Shown: in pieces, positions 1-8,206 of the stretch
Layout of the letters: each line of letters begins with the position of its first letter
Position numbering within the stretch: position 1 is the first letter of the stretch
From: Pseudonocardia sp. EC080619-01
GTDB lineage: Bacteria > Actinomycetota > Actinomycetes > Mycobacteriales > Pseudonocardiaceae
Assembly (NCBI RefSeq): GCF_001420995.1
Contig: NZ_CP012184.1
Span: 2,898,501-2,962,500 of the forward strand
Length of the DNA stretch: 64,000 nucleotides
Direction of reading: 5' to 3'
Notes under the pieces: generated by a model
The model's input: only the letters and a program-made list of their open reading frames with translations
The model's database searches: none
Told to the model about the DNA's origin: nothing
Position numbers and translations under genes: made by a program

Positions 1-101
1 ACGTCGTCGCGGATCGAGAACTGTCGGGGGGCACTGAGAACCTCCTGTCACGGCCGTCGGGGTCGTGACCGTCACGAGTCCATAGGAGGTGAGTGGTTCT
101 C

Positions 102-416
102 ATGCGTCATTACGAGGTCATGGTCATCCTCGACGGCAGCCTGGACGAGCGCACTGTGCAGCCGTCCCTGGAGCAGTTCCTCACCGTCGTGAAGAGCGAC
201 GGCGGATCGATCGAGAAGATCGAGGTCTGGGGCAAGCGCCGGCTGGCCTACGAGATCAAGAAGCAGGGCGAGGCCATCTACGCGGTCGTCGAGATCGCCG
301 CGGAGCCGGCCACCGTCGCCGAGCTGGACCGCCAGCTGGGCCTGAACGAGTCCGTGCTGCGCACCAAGGTGCTGCGCAAGGACGTCACCCGCACGCCGGC
401 GCCCGCCGCCGGCTGA
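102..416 (+). CDS. rpsF: 30S ribosomal protein S6
   Basis: Primary rRNA-binding protein of the 30S platform, where it pairs with S18. The 104-residue product begins [10 protein letters not shown] and has the single ferredoxin-like S6 domain with the family's usual length. I chose ATG 102 because the AGGAGG at 84-89 lies 12 nt upstream; an in-frame GTG at 93 is only 3 nt from that site. It opens the conserved cluster rpsF-ssb-rpsR-rplI, with ssb starting 13 nt after its stop. Confidence 0.95.
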   Translation: MRHYEVMVILDGSLDERTVQPSLEQFLTVVKSDGGSIEKIEVWGKRRLAYEIKKQGEAIYAVVEIAAEPATVAELDRQLGLNESVLRTKVLRKDVTRTPAPAAG

Positions 417-429
417 GAGAGGGGCAGTC

Positions 430-999
430 ATGGCCGGCGAGACCGTGATCACCGTCGTGGGCAACCTGACGGCGGATCCCGAGCTGCGGTTCACCCCCTC
501 CGGCGCCGCGGTCGCCAACTTCACCGTCGCGTCCACACCGCGCACCTTCGACCGCCAGTCCGGCGAGTGGAAGGACGGGGAGGCGCTGTTCCTGCGCTGC
601 AACATCTGGCGGCAGGCGGCGGAGAACGTCGCCGAGTCGCTGACCCGCGGTGCGCGGGTCGTGGTGCAGGGGCGTCTCCGCCAGCGGTCCTTCGAGACCC
701 GCGAGGGTGAGAAGCGCACCGTCGTGGAGATGGAGGTCGACGAGGTCGGTCCCTCGCTCCGCTACGCGACCGCCAAGGTCAACAAGGTCAACAAGGTCAG
801 CCGGGGCGGAGGCTCCGGTGGCTTCGGTGGCGGCGGCGGTGGTGGCGGCTACGACGGCGGCGGCGGTGGCGGATTCGGCGGCGGCCAGCAAGGCGGCGGC
901 GGGTCCGGTGGAGGCAACTCCGGCGGCTATGACGACCCCTGGGGTTCGGCCCCGCCCGCGGGCAGCGGAGCGGCGTCCGACGACGAGCCCCCCTTCTGA
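430..999 (+). CDS. ssb: Single-stranded DNA-binding protein
   Basis: Essential ssDNA-binding protein of replication, recombination and repair; family members are homotetramers. Residues 1-115 form the OB fold (start [20 protein letters not shown]). Residues about 120-180 are a Gly-rich disordered linker, and the protein ends in the acidic tip DDEPPF that recruits partner proteins in this family. Length of 189 aa is typical for a chromosomal actinobacterial SSB. A purine-rich ribosome-binding site (GAGAGAGGGG) precedes ATG 430. It lies between rpsF and rpsR, as in most bacteria. Confidence 0.95.
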   Translation: MAGETVITVVGNLTADPELRFTPSGAAVANFTVASTPRTFDRQSGEWKDGEALFLRCNIWRQAAENVAESLTRGARVVVQGRLRQRSFETREGEKRTVVEMEVDEVGPSLRYATAKVNKVNKVSRGGGSGGFGGGGGGGGYDGGGGGGFGGGQQGGGGSGGGNSGGYDDPWGSAPPAGSGAASDDEPPF

Positions 1000-1053
1000 T
1001 CCACGTTCGCATCCCGCCCGTCACGGGCGGTGGACTACTCCAGGAGCACCACC

Positions 1054-1290
1054 ATGGCCAAGGTCATCGTGCGCAAGCCGAAGAAGAAGGTCTGCGCTTT
1101 CTGCAAGGACAAGGCCCAGCCGATCGACTACAAGGACACCGGTCTGCTGCGGAAGTTCATCTCCGACCGGGGCAAGATCCGCGCCCGCCGTGTGACCGGC
1201 AACTGCCGGCAGCACCAGCGTGACGTCGCCGTCGCGGTCAAGAACTCCCGCGAGGTGGCCCTGCTGCCCTACACCTCGACCGCTCGCTGA
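1054..1290 (+). CDS. rpsR: 30S ribosomal protein S18 (zinc-binding form)
   Basis: Ribosomal platform protein that binds next to S6. The 78-residue product keeps a CxxC (CAFC) near residue 12 and a downstream NCRQH segment, which marks the Cys-containing, zinc-binding S18 form; actinobacteria often carry a second Cys-less paralogue used in zinc starvation, not seen here. ATG 1054 is chosen over an in-frame GTG at 1030 because AGGAG at 1042-1046 is correctly spaced and the protein then begins [12 protein letters not shown]. Confidence 0.95.
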   Translation: MAKVIVRKPKKKVCAFCKDKAQPIDYKDTGLLRKFISDRGKIRARRVTGNCRQHQRDVAVAVKNSREVALLPYTSTAR

Positions 1291-1304
1291 GGAAGGGGAG
1301 ACAC

Positions 1305-1784
1305 GTGAAGCTCATCCTCAACGCCGACGTCCCGAACCTGGGCGCCCCGGGTGACATCGTCGAGGTCAAGGACGGCTACGGCCGTAACTACCTGCTGCCG
1401 CGCAAGCTCGCGGTCGTCGCCACCCGTGGCGCCGAGAAGCAGGTCGAGCAGATCCGCCGGGCCCAGAAGACCCGCGAGATCCGCGACCTGGGCCACGCCC
1501 AGCAGGTCGACTCGCAGCTGAAGAACCTGAACGTCACCGTGCCGGCCAAGGCTGGCGCCAGCGGTCGTCTGTTCGGTTCGGTCACGCCGGCTGCCGTCGT
1601 CGACGCGGTGAAGACCGCGGGCGGCCCGGCGCTGGACAAGCGGACGGTCGACGTCCCGGGTCACATCAAGACCCTGGGCAAGCACCAGGTGCAGGTCCGC
1701 CTGCACCCGGAGGTCACCACCGAGCTGCCGATCGCGGTCTCGCCCTCCGGAGTCCTACGTGGACTGCGACACCCTGTCGAGTGA
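1305..1784 (+). CDS. rplI: 50S ribosomal protein L9
   Basis: Binds 23S rRNA at the base of the L1 stalk. It starts with GTG and reads [32 protein letters not shown], the conserved N-terminal rRNA-binding domain, followed by the long connecting helix and C-terminal domain. At 159 aa it is about 8-10 residues longer than most L9 proteins: after the usual terminal strand (TTELPIAV) it continues [14 protein letters not shown], which I do not recognise. This may be a natural read-through into spacer DNA. The gene follows rpsR by 14 nt and is probably co-transcribed. Confidence 0.93.
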   Translation: MKLILNADVPNLGAPGDIVEVKDGYGRNYLLPRKLAVVATRGAEKQVEQIRRAQKTREIRDLGHAQQVDSQLKNLNVTVPAKAGASGRLFGSVTPAAVVDAVKTAGGPALDKRTVDVPGHIKTLGKHQVQVRLHPEVTTELPIAVSPSGVLRGLRHPVE

Positions 1785-1933
1785 ATGGGGCGGGATCCGT
1801 TGTCACGCAGGCGACACGCCGCAGGGTGACGCCCCGGTCGTCGGAGGGGGTTGTGGACGCGACGGACGGTGAGCGGTGCCCCGGGGAGTCCGACACGCCC
1901 ACGAGAGGTCTGCGCCGACACGCCAGAGCAAAG

Positions 1934-2008
1934 TTGTCCACACCCGTCCCCATGCCTCTGACCTGCTGTTCCGGCACGAATCCGGCTGTTGTCCCCAACA
2001 TGTCCACA
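1934..2008 (+). promoter_or_regulatory. DnaA-box-like cluster upstream of dnaB
   Basis: One exact match to the high-GC actinobacterial DnaA box, TTGTCCACA, lies at 1934-1942. Near matches TTGTCCCCA (1989-1997) and ATGTCCACA (2000-2008) follow in the same orientation, and a 7/9 match on the other strand is at 1852-1860. All lie in the 470-bp rplI-dnaB spacer. The AT content is not raised as at an origin and dnaA/dnaN are absent, so this is more likely a DnaA-regulated promoter or titration site than oriC. Confidence 0.4.
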
Positions 2009-2212
2009 GCACGGTCCCGGGATGGGCGGTGTTGGTGCACAGTTCATCCCCAAGTCGATCACCAGACCGGTTCGCGCGCGGTGCCCGCACCGACCTAGCC
2101 TCGGTCGTACCGGCCCGGTGAGAGGCCGTGCGCGATCCGCGCACGGGCGTCGCCGTGAGAGCCGGAGATCGCGGGAGATCAGCGCGGGCGGCACCCATCC
2201 GTCGCTCGCGCA

Positions 2213-2228
2213 TCGAACGTGTGTTCGT
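2213..2228 (+). promoter_or_regulatory. LexA (SOS) box upstream of dnaB
   Basis: TCGAACGTGTGTTCGT matches the actinobacterial SOS box TCGAAC(N4)GTTCGA at 11 of 12 defined positions. It ends 29 nt before the dnaB ATG, where LexA would overlap the promoter or transcription start. This suggests DNA-damage induction of the replicative helicase in this strain. Confidence 0.65.
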
Positions 2229-2257
2229 TAAGCTGTTCACCGGGGGTGACGCTGCGT

Positions 2258-3670
2258 ATGGCTCTGACCGACGACCGTCCTGCCGGGCGGCCTCGGGCCG
2301 TCCGTGACGGCGAGGCCGGTGGCTCCGGTGAAGGCGGCAACGGCGCCTTCGACCGTCAGCCCCCACAGGACCTCACCGCGGAACAGTCCGTGCTCGGCGG
2401 CATGCTGCTGAGCAAGGACGCGATCGCCGACGTGGTCGAGGTGCTGCGCCCGGAGGACTTCTACCGGCCCGCGCACCAGACCGTCTACGAGACGATCCTG
2501 GACCTCTACGGCCGTGGTGAGCCGGCCGACGCGGTGACCGTGTCGGCGGAGCTGCAGCGGCGCGGCGAGCTCGTGCGGCTGGGAGGGGCGCCGTACCTGC
2601 ACACCCTGATCGCGACCGTGCCGACCGCGGCGAACGCGGCGTACTACGCCGAGATCGTCGGGGAGAAGGCGATCCTGCGGCGACTGGTCGAGGCCGGCAC
2701 CCGGATCGTGCAGCTCGGCTACCACGGCAACGAGGGCGGTGAGGTCGAGGAGGTCGTCGACCGGGCACAGGCCGCGGTCTACGAGGTCACCGAGCGCACC
2801 ACCACCGAGGACTACACGGTGCTGGAGGAGCTCCTCCAGCCCACGATGGACGAGATCGACGCGATCGCCTCCCAGGGCGGGATGGCCGCGGGCGTGCCGA
2901 CCGGGTTCGCCGATCTCGACGCCGTGACCAACGGCCTGCACCCGGGGCAGATGGTCGTCGTCGCGGCCCGTCCGGGTCTGGGCAAGTCGACCCTCGGCCT
3001 GGACTTCGCCCGGTCGTGCTCCATCAAGAACGGCATGACCAGTGCGTTCTTCTCGCTGGAGATGAGCAAGTCCGAGATCGTGATGCGTCTGCTCTCGGCG
3101 GAGGCGCGGATCCGGCTGGCCGACATGCGCGCGGGCCGGATGTCCGACGAGGACTGGACGCGGATGGCGCGGCGGATGTCGGAGATCTCCGAGGCGCCCC
3201 TCTACATCGACGACTCACCGAACCTGACGCTGATGGAGATCCGGGCCAAGGCGCGCCGGATGAAGCAGCGCAACGACCTCAAGCTGATCATCCTGGACTA
3301 CCTGCAGCTGATGACCTCGGGCCGCAAGGTCGAGTCGCGTCAGCAGGAGGTGTCCGAGTTCTCGCGTCAGATCAAGCTGATCGCGAAGGAGCTCGAGGTG
3401 CCGGTGGTCGCGATGAGCCAGCTGAACCGTGGTCCCGAGCAGCGCACGGACAAGCGGCCGATGCTGTCGGACCTGCGTGAGTCCGGTTCGATCGAGCAGG
3501 ACGCCGACATGGTGGTCCTGCTGCACCGGCCCGACGCGTTCGAACAGGACGATCCGCGCGCCGGCGAGGCGGACCTGATCCTGGCCAAGCACCGTAACGG
3601 CCCGACCACGACGATCACGGTGGCCCACCAGCTGCACTACAGCCGGTTCTCCGACCTGGCGCACGGCTGA
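2258..3670 (+). CDS. dnaB: Replicative DNA helicase DnaB
   Basis: Hexameric 5'-3' helicase that unwinds DNA at the replication fork. The N-terminal DnaB domain (residues about 30-135, starting PPQDLTAEQSVLGGMLLS) is followed by the RecA-like ATPase domain. Walker A is ARPGLGKST near residue 235, and Walker B is LIILDYLQLM near residue 345. The 470-aa length shows no intein, unlike several mycobacterial dnaB genes. ATG 2258 is preferred to GTG 2219 because GGGGGTG lies just upstream and the protein then begins MALTDDRPAG. A LexA box and DnaA-box-like sites sit in the spacer before it. Confidence 0.96.
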   Translation: MALTDDRPAGRPRAVRDGEAGGSGEGGNGAFDRQPPQDLTAEQSVLGGMLLSKDAIADVVEVLRPEDFYRPAHQTVYETILDLYGRGEPADAVTVSAELQRRGELVRLGGAPYLHTLIATVPTAANAAYYAEIVGEKAILRRLVEAGTRIVQLGYHGNEGGEVEEVVDRAQAAVYEVTERTTTEDYTVLEELLQPTMDEIDAIASQGGMAAGVPTGFADLDAVTNGLHPGQMVVVAARPGLGKSTLGLDFARSCSIKNGMTSAFFSLEMSKSEIVMRLLSAEARIRLADMRAGRMSDEDWTRMARRMSEISEAPLYIDDSPNLTLMEIRAKARRMKQRNDLKLIILDYLQLMTSGRKVESRQQEVSEFSRQIKLIAKELEVPVVAMSQLNRGPEQRTDKRPMLSDLRESGSIEQDADMVVLLHRPDAFEQDDPRAGEADLILAKHRNGPTTTITVAHQLHYSRFSDLAHG

Positions 3671-3688
3671 GCCGCGCCGGGCGGCGGT

Positions 3689-3707
3689 CCCGCCCGCGAG
3701 AGGCGGG
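3689..3707. terminator. Weak hairpin between convergent genes
   Basis: CCCGCC and GGCGGG form a 6-bp stem with a 7-nt loop, between the dnaB stop and the convergent DUF3040 gene. There is no U-tract, so its role in termination is a guess. Confidence 0.25.
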
Positions 3708-3731
3708 GCCCGGCGGGCTCGGCGGGGACGG

Positions 3732-4073
3732 TCAGGCCGTACCGGGCTGGGCCCGCGGGCCCGTCGTCGCGGCGACACCCAGGGACAGGGCTGCCAGCAC
3801 GATGCCGGCGATCACGACCGGCACGCTGACCGCGACGGCGCCCACCAGCAGCACCAGCAGGGAGAGACCCAGCAGGGTCGAGGGGAGCGGGCCCGAGCGG
3901 TGCACGGAGCGGCCGCCGCCGTTGCCGGAGAGACCGCTCAGCAGCCCACCCGGCCCGATCGGTACGCGGCCTGCTGCCGCCAGTGCGGCGAAACGCCGCA
4001 CCAGGCGCGGGTCGGTCAGTCGCAGCTGCACCTCGATCTCGTGCAGCCGACGGCGCTCACGGTCGCTGAGCAC
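3732..4073 (-). CDS. DUF3040 small membrane protein
   Basis: Actinobacterial membrane protein of unknown function. The N-terminus MLSDRERRRLHEIEVQL..DP is the DUF3040 signature, and two hydrophobic helices follow near residues 66-80 and 83-100, separated by a short turn. The 113-aa length is typical. It starts with GTG preceded by a G-rich ribosome-binding site (AGAGGGG). Some relatives lie near cell-division genes, but nothing here gives a function. It is convergent with dnaB and has no operon partner. Confidence 0.85.
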   Translation of the reverse strand: MLSDRERRRLHEIEVQLRLTDPRLVRRFAALAAAGRVPIGPGGLLSGLSGNGGGRSVHRSGPLPSTLLGLSLLVLLVGAVAVSVPVVIAGIVLAALSLGVAATTGPRAQPGTA

Positions 4074-4230
4074 TGCAACACCCCTCTTAGGGTCTCGGAC
4101 GGCACACCACGTGCCGGCGGAACGCCAGGGGCGTCGTCGATCCGGGCTGATGCGACAGTACGTGACCGAATCGTGATCTTCGGCGCGGGGGCGGCGGCGT
4201 CACACGTGCCGCGGCTCACCCGCGGCCGGC

Positions 4231-4758
4231 TCACCAGAGCGAGACGCGGTCGTGACGGGGGCCGGCCGGGGCGCCGAGCCGGGTGCAGAGCCCGGCCCAG
4301 GAACGGTCGTCGGCCGGGGTCCGCACCGGGCGCGGACGCAGCCAGCGGATCTTCAGGTCGGGGTCGTCGGGGTCGACCTCGAGCCGGTCCCGGCGGGACG
4401 GCCGGGTGGCCGTCCGGATCTCGACCAGTGTGTTGCCGGTGACCGCCTGCACGCCGTAGAGGCAGCCCGGCGGGACCAGCAGGGTGCGCGGGCCGTCGAG
4501 CAACGCGACGGCGAGCCGTCCGAAGGTCTCGGCCGCCGGCCGGGTGTCGATCACGACGGCGTAGCCGGACCCGCGCGGGACGCCGAGGAGGACGGCGCCG
4601 TCGGGGTGGCCGTGCAGCCCGTGCACGGCGCCGTCGGCGGGACGCCGCCGACGACGGACGGTGAACGCTCCCGGGTCGACGGCCGCACCCGGGCCGCCAC
4701 CGGGTGCCGTGGCGTCGAGCAGCAGCGCACCCGGCACCACGGTCGTCACCACCTGCAC
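4231..4758 (-). CDS. RmlC-like cupin (dTDP-4-dehydrorhamnose 3,5-epimerase family)
   Basis: Probable sugar-nucleotide epimerase-like protein, 175 aa. The order of motifs follows RmlC: VHGLHG (equivalent of RmlC RGLH, with the catalytic His), then GVPRGSGYAVVIDTRP, then LLVPPGCLYGVQAV, where RmlC has a Pro-Gly-x-x-His-Gly turn. The changed turn means activity on the standard substrate is uncertain. It is divergent from a sugar C-methyltransferase-like gene 215 bp away, a pairing reminiscent of branched deoxysugar pathways, but no rmlA, rmlB or rmlD is nearby. It starts at GTG 4758. Confidence 0.7.
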   Translation of the reverse strand: MQVVTTVVPGALLLDATAPGGGPGAAVDPGAFTVRRRRRPADGAVHGLHGHPDGAVLLGVPRGSGYAVVIDTRPAAETFGRLAVALLDGPRTLLVPPGCLYGVQAVTGNTLVEIRTATRPSRRDRLEVDPDDPDLKIRWLRPRPVRTPADDRSWAGLCTRLGAPAGPRHDRVSLW

Positions 4759-4973
4759 CTGTTGCTCCCGTCGTCGTGGCCGCCCGCCGCGCGCCGGGCG
4801 CGGTGCGATCGATCTCGCGTACCGGTGACGACAACGAGTGATCGGGTCCTCGGTGACGCTCCGCGAGACTTCACTACTCCGAACGGGTGCGCAGAGCCCG
4901 CTCAGTGCCGACTACTACTATCCCGGATAGTTGATCGCCGGGCCGGCGGTCGTGACCGTGGTCGGGAGGGTGT

Positions 4974-6116
4974 GTGCCGGACCGGATGCGCTGTCGCTCC
5001 TGCCGCGGTGAGCAGGGTGGGATCGTCCTGGACCTGGGCGAACAGCCCCCGTGGGACAGCATGCCGCCGGCCGCCACGCCGCTGCCCGATCCCGTATCGC
5101 CGTTGCGGATGTGGCTGTGCCGTTCCTGCGGACTGGCTCAGCTCGAGGCCGGTGCGGACGTGGGCGAGGAGATTCTCGGCGTCGAACCGCGGGCGGTCGC
5201 CGAGCAGAGCGACCGCGCCGTGGAGCGGCTGGTCCGGGAGGGACTGGTCCGGCCGGGCGATCGGGTCGTCGAGTACGGCAGCCCGCACGGCGAGTCGTGG
5301 CTGCCGCGCCTGACGGGGCGCGGGATGACGGACGCCGGGCACGCCGCCCCGCCGGGTACCGCCGACCTCGTCGTCGACTTCTACGGACTGCTGCACGAGC
5401 CCGACCAGGACGCCGCGTTGCGCCGCCGGGCCGGGGTGCTCGCGCCGGGTGGGACGCTCGCCCTGCAGCTGCTGTCGCTGGGCACCGTCCTGCGTGACGG
5501 CCAGTGGTACGACCTGCGGCACGGCCACTACGCGTACTGGTCGCTGCCCGCGCTGGACACCGCGCTGCGCCGGTACGGCCTGGCCGTGCACCGGGCCTGG
5601 CGGTACCCGCTGTCCGGCGGGACGCTCCTGGTGACAGCCCGGGCCGGTGCGACGCCGGACACCGGGACCCGGCGCCTGCTCCGCGAGGAGGACGAGCAGG
5701 GCGTCACCACCCCGGGCGGGCTCGCCGGGCTGCAGCGGTCCGCCGACCGGGCCCACGACCTGTGGGGGTGGCTGGACGCGGAGCGGCGGGCCGGGCGCAC
5801 CGTGGCCGCGTACGGCGCCGCGTCGAGGGCGGTGCCGGTGATGTGTCACGCGGGGCTGGACGCCGGCCTGCTGGCCGCCGTCGGCGACGCATCGCCCACC
5901 AAGCAGGGCCGCCGGATGCCCGGCACCGACATCCCGATCGTGTCCCCCGCGGAGCTGGCCGCCCTACGCCCGGACCGGGTCGTGCTCTTCCTGGCCGAGC
6001 TCGCCGACGAGGTGCGTGCGGCGCTGCCGGAGATCGAGGCGGCCGGCGGTCGCTGGGTCGTCCTCGATCCGGTCCCGCGGCTGGTCAAGCCCGTTCCGGG
6101 GGTGTTCGCCGGCTGA
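4974..6116 (+). CDS. Class I SAM methyltransferase, sugar C-methyltransferase type
   Basis: The 380-aa protein has the three-part layout of NDP-hexose C-methyltransferases. It opens with an N-terminal zinc ribbon (CRSC near residue 8 and CRSC near residue 46), followed by a Rossmann SAM domain and a C-terminal Methyltransf_14-type domain (AYGAASRAVPVM to VVLDPVPRLVKPVPG). The SAM glycine motif is degenerate (VVEYGSPHGES), and the usual HEH motif appears as HGHY, so the substrate may differ from TylC3-type enzymes. The start is uncertain: GTG 4974 lies only 3 nt after GGGAGGG, while ATG 4986 is an alternative. The divergent cupin may work with it. Confidence 0.75.
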   Translation: MPDRMRCRSCRGEQGGIVLDLGEQPPWDSMPPAATPLPDPVSPLRMWLCRSCGLAQLEAGADVGEEILGVEPRAVAEQSDRAVERLVREGLVRPGDRVVEYGSPHGESWLPRLTGRGMTDAGHAAPPGTADLVVDFYGLLHEPDQDAALRRRAGVLAPGGTLALQLLSLGTVLRDGQWYDLRHGHYAYWSLPALDTALRRYGLAVHRAWRYPLSGGTLLVTARAGATPDTGTRRLLREEDEQGVTTPGGLAGLQRSADRAHDLWGWLDAERRAGRTVAAYGAASRAVPVMCHAGLDAGLLAAVGDASPTKQGRRMPGTDIPIVSPAELAALRPDRVVLFLAELADEVRAALPEIEAAGGRWVVLDPVPRLVKPVPGVFAG

Positions 6117-6169
6117 TCCCGACCGGGGGAGCATGGGGGGTTGCGGCTACCCTGTGTCCGGGAGGCGGG

Positions 6170-6532
6170 ATGCGGGGTCGACTGGGTGAGCTCGAGGCCG
6201 TCGTGATGGACGTGCTGTGGTCCGGCGACGAGCCGCTCCGCGTCCGTGACGTCCGGCTGCGTCTGGCCCCGGAGCGTCCGCTCGCGTACACCACGGTGAT
6301 GACCGTGCTCGACAACCTGCACCGCAAGGGCTGGGTGCGCCGCGAGCTCGACGGCCGTGCCTACCTCTACCGCCCCGCGGCCAGCCGCGAGGAGGAGACC
6401 GCGCGGGCACTGCGGGACCTGCTCGACACCGGCGGTGACACCGAGGCCGTCCTGATGCACTTCGCGCGCTCGGTCTCCGAACGGGAGTCCGCCGTCCTGC
6501 GCGACGCCCTGGCCGGCCCGGACCGGGGCTGA
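6170..6532 (+). CDS. BlaI/MecI/CopY family transcriptional regulator
   Basis: Winged-helix DNA-binding repressor of 120 aa. The sequence runs LGELEAVVMDVLWSGDEPLRVRDV, then YTTVMTVLDNLHRKGWVRRE with a beta-wing DGRAYLYRP. This is the BlaI fold, with a short C-terminal dimerisation helix. ATG 6170 has a strong upstream GGGAGGCGGG. BlaI-type repressors are usually released by an M56 sensor protease (BlaR/MecR), and none is adjacent. The target may lie elsewhere; a TACCCT box at 6149-6154 is a possible -10. Confidence 0.85.
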   Translation: MRGRLGELEAVVMDVLWSGDEPLRVRDVRLRLAPERPLAYTTVMTVLDNLHRKGWVRRELDGRAYLYRPAASREEETARALRDLLDTGGDTEAVLMHFARSVSERESAVLRDALAGPDRG

Positions 6533-6547
6533 TCCGGGCGGCGGCCC

Positions 6548-8206
6548 TCAGGCGGCGCGGTCCGCGCGCCGGGCCCGGGAGCGCAGCCAGGCCGGCCGCC
6601 TGCTCGCGGGGACGTCGCCGTCGTCACCGGAACGTTCGGCGGTCCGGGTGATGTTGCGGACCATCCCGCCGAACACGATCCCGTGGAACGGGGCCACCGA
6701 CCACCAGTACAGGTAGCCGGGGAGCCCGTGCGGGATGAAGACGGCCCGCTGGTGGTAGGTGGAGCCGCCGTCGCGCGGGGTCACCGACATGTCCAGCCAC
6801 GCCTGTCCGGGCACCTTCATCTCGGCGCGCAGCCGCAGGAGCCCCTCCTGTGGTCCGAGGTCGCTGCCGGGCGAGCGGCTCCCACCCGGCTCGACCAGCC
6901 GCTCGACCCGCCACCAGTCCAGGGCGTCGCCGGTGTGCAGGTCGTCCGGGTCGCGCCGGCCGCGGGACAGCCCGACCCCTCCGACGGCCCGGTCCATCCA
7001 GCCACGCACCGACCAGGCCAGCGGGAACGAGTACCAGCCCCGCTCACCCCCGATGCCCTCGATGACCGTCCACAAGCGCTCCGGTGACGCGGACGTCGGC
7101 TGCTCGCGCTCGTCGAGGTAGACGCTGCCCCCGGCCCAGTCCGGGTCGCTCGGAAGCGGATCGGACGGCACGTTCTCCACCGTCGCGCCGGACCAGCGGG
7201 TCTCCACCTCGCCGCCGGTGATCCGGGCGAGGGCGAGCCCGACGGCCCGCTCGTAGCCGATCAGCCCACCGGGCGGATCCGGCACGTGGTCGGCGATGTC
7301 GTTCTCGGTGCAGACGACCTCGTGCACCAGTGACTCGATGAGCGGCTTCGCGATGGACTTCGGCACCGGGGTCACGACGTTCACCCAGTGGGCCGACAGC
7401 GCGGGCGACAGCACCGGCACCGGCAGCACCCGGCGCCTGCCCAGGTCGGCGACGGCGGCGTAACGGCGCATCATCTCGATGTAGGACAGGACGTCCGGAC
7501 CGCCGATGTCGAAGGTCCGGTTCAGCTCCTCCGGGATCTCCGCGACCCGGATCAGGTAGCGCAGCACGTCCCGCACCGCGATCGGCTGGATGCGGTTGTG
7601 GACCCAGCGGGGGGTGACCATCACCGGCAGCCGCTCGGTCAGGTGGCGCAGCATCTCGAAGCTCGCCGAGCCGGACCCGAGGATCACCGCGGCCTGCAGG
7701 ACGACCGTCGGCACCCCGGACCGCAGCAGGGTCTCCCCCACCTCCACCCGGGACGCCAGGTGCGCCGACAGCTCGTCCGGATCGTCGTCGGGGTGCAGGC
7801 CGCCCAGGTAGACGATCCGCTTCACCCCGGCCTCGCGTGCGGCCTCGCCGAGGATCAGCGCCGCCCGCCGGTCGGTGGCGGCGAAGTCGGTGTCGGACAG
7901 CGAGTGCACGAGGAAGTAGACGACGTCGACGTCGGTGCACGCGGCACGCACGCTCGCCGGATCGAGCAGGTCCCCCCGGACGATCTCGGCGTCGGCCGCC
8001 CAGGGCACGTCGGCCAGCTTGTCCGGGTTCCGGACCAGGCACCGCACCTGCACCGGACCGGACGCCGGATCCGGGGTCAGGTCGTCCTCGGGACCGTGCC
8101 CGAGCAGCCGGGGCGCGAGGCGCCCGCCGATGTAACCGGTCGCTCCCGTGACGAGATAACGCACGACGGCGATCGTGCCACCGGTGCGCCCGGACGGCAG
8201 GGTCAC
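6548..8206 (-). CDS. SDR-family NAD(P)-binding oxidoreductase with C-terminal DUF2867
   Basis: The 552-aa protein has an N-terminal atypical/extended SDR Rossmann domain (YLVTGATGYIGGRLAPRL near residue 18; GDLLDPASVRAAC; VYFLVHSL). After residue about 340 comes a START-like DUF2867 half with Trp-rich segments such as RGWMDRAVGGVGLSRGRR. The reaction is unknown; relatives are annotated as NmrA/YfcH-like epimerases. The GTG start at 8206 forms a GTGA overlap with the stop of the upstream AI-2E-type transporter, so the two are translationally coupled. Confidence 0.85.
   Translation of the reverse strand: MTLPSGRTGGTIAVVRYLVTGATGYIGGRLAPRLLGHGPEDDLTPDPASGPVQVRCLVRNPDKLADVPWAADAEIVRGDLLDPASVRAACTDVDVVYFLVHSLSDTDFAATDRRAALILGEAAREAGVKRIVYLGGLHPDDDPDELSAHLASRVEVGETLLRSGVPTVVLQAAVILGSGSASFEMLRHLTERLPVMVTPRWVHNRIQPIAVRDVLRYLIRVAEIPEELNRTFDIGGPDVLSYIEMMRRYAAVADLGRRRVLPVPVLSPALSAHWVNVVTPVPKSIAKPLIESLVHEVVCTENDIADHVPDPPGGLIGYERAVGLALARITGGEVETRWSGATVENVPSDPLPSDPDWAGGSVYLDEREQPTSASPERLWTVIEGIGGERGWYSFPLAWSVRGWMDRAVGGVGLSRGRRDPDDLHTGDALDWWRVERLVEPGGSRSPGSDLGPQEGLLRLRAEMKVPGQAWLDMSVTPRDGGSTYHQRAVFIPHGLPGYLYWWSVAPFHGIVFGGMVRNITRTAERSGDDGDVPASRRPAWLRSRARRADRAA

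Noticed and set aside
1785..2257. oriC candidate in the DnaA-box-like spacer
   Set aside because: No dnaA, dnaN or AT-rich unwinding region is present, and only one box is an exact match.
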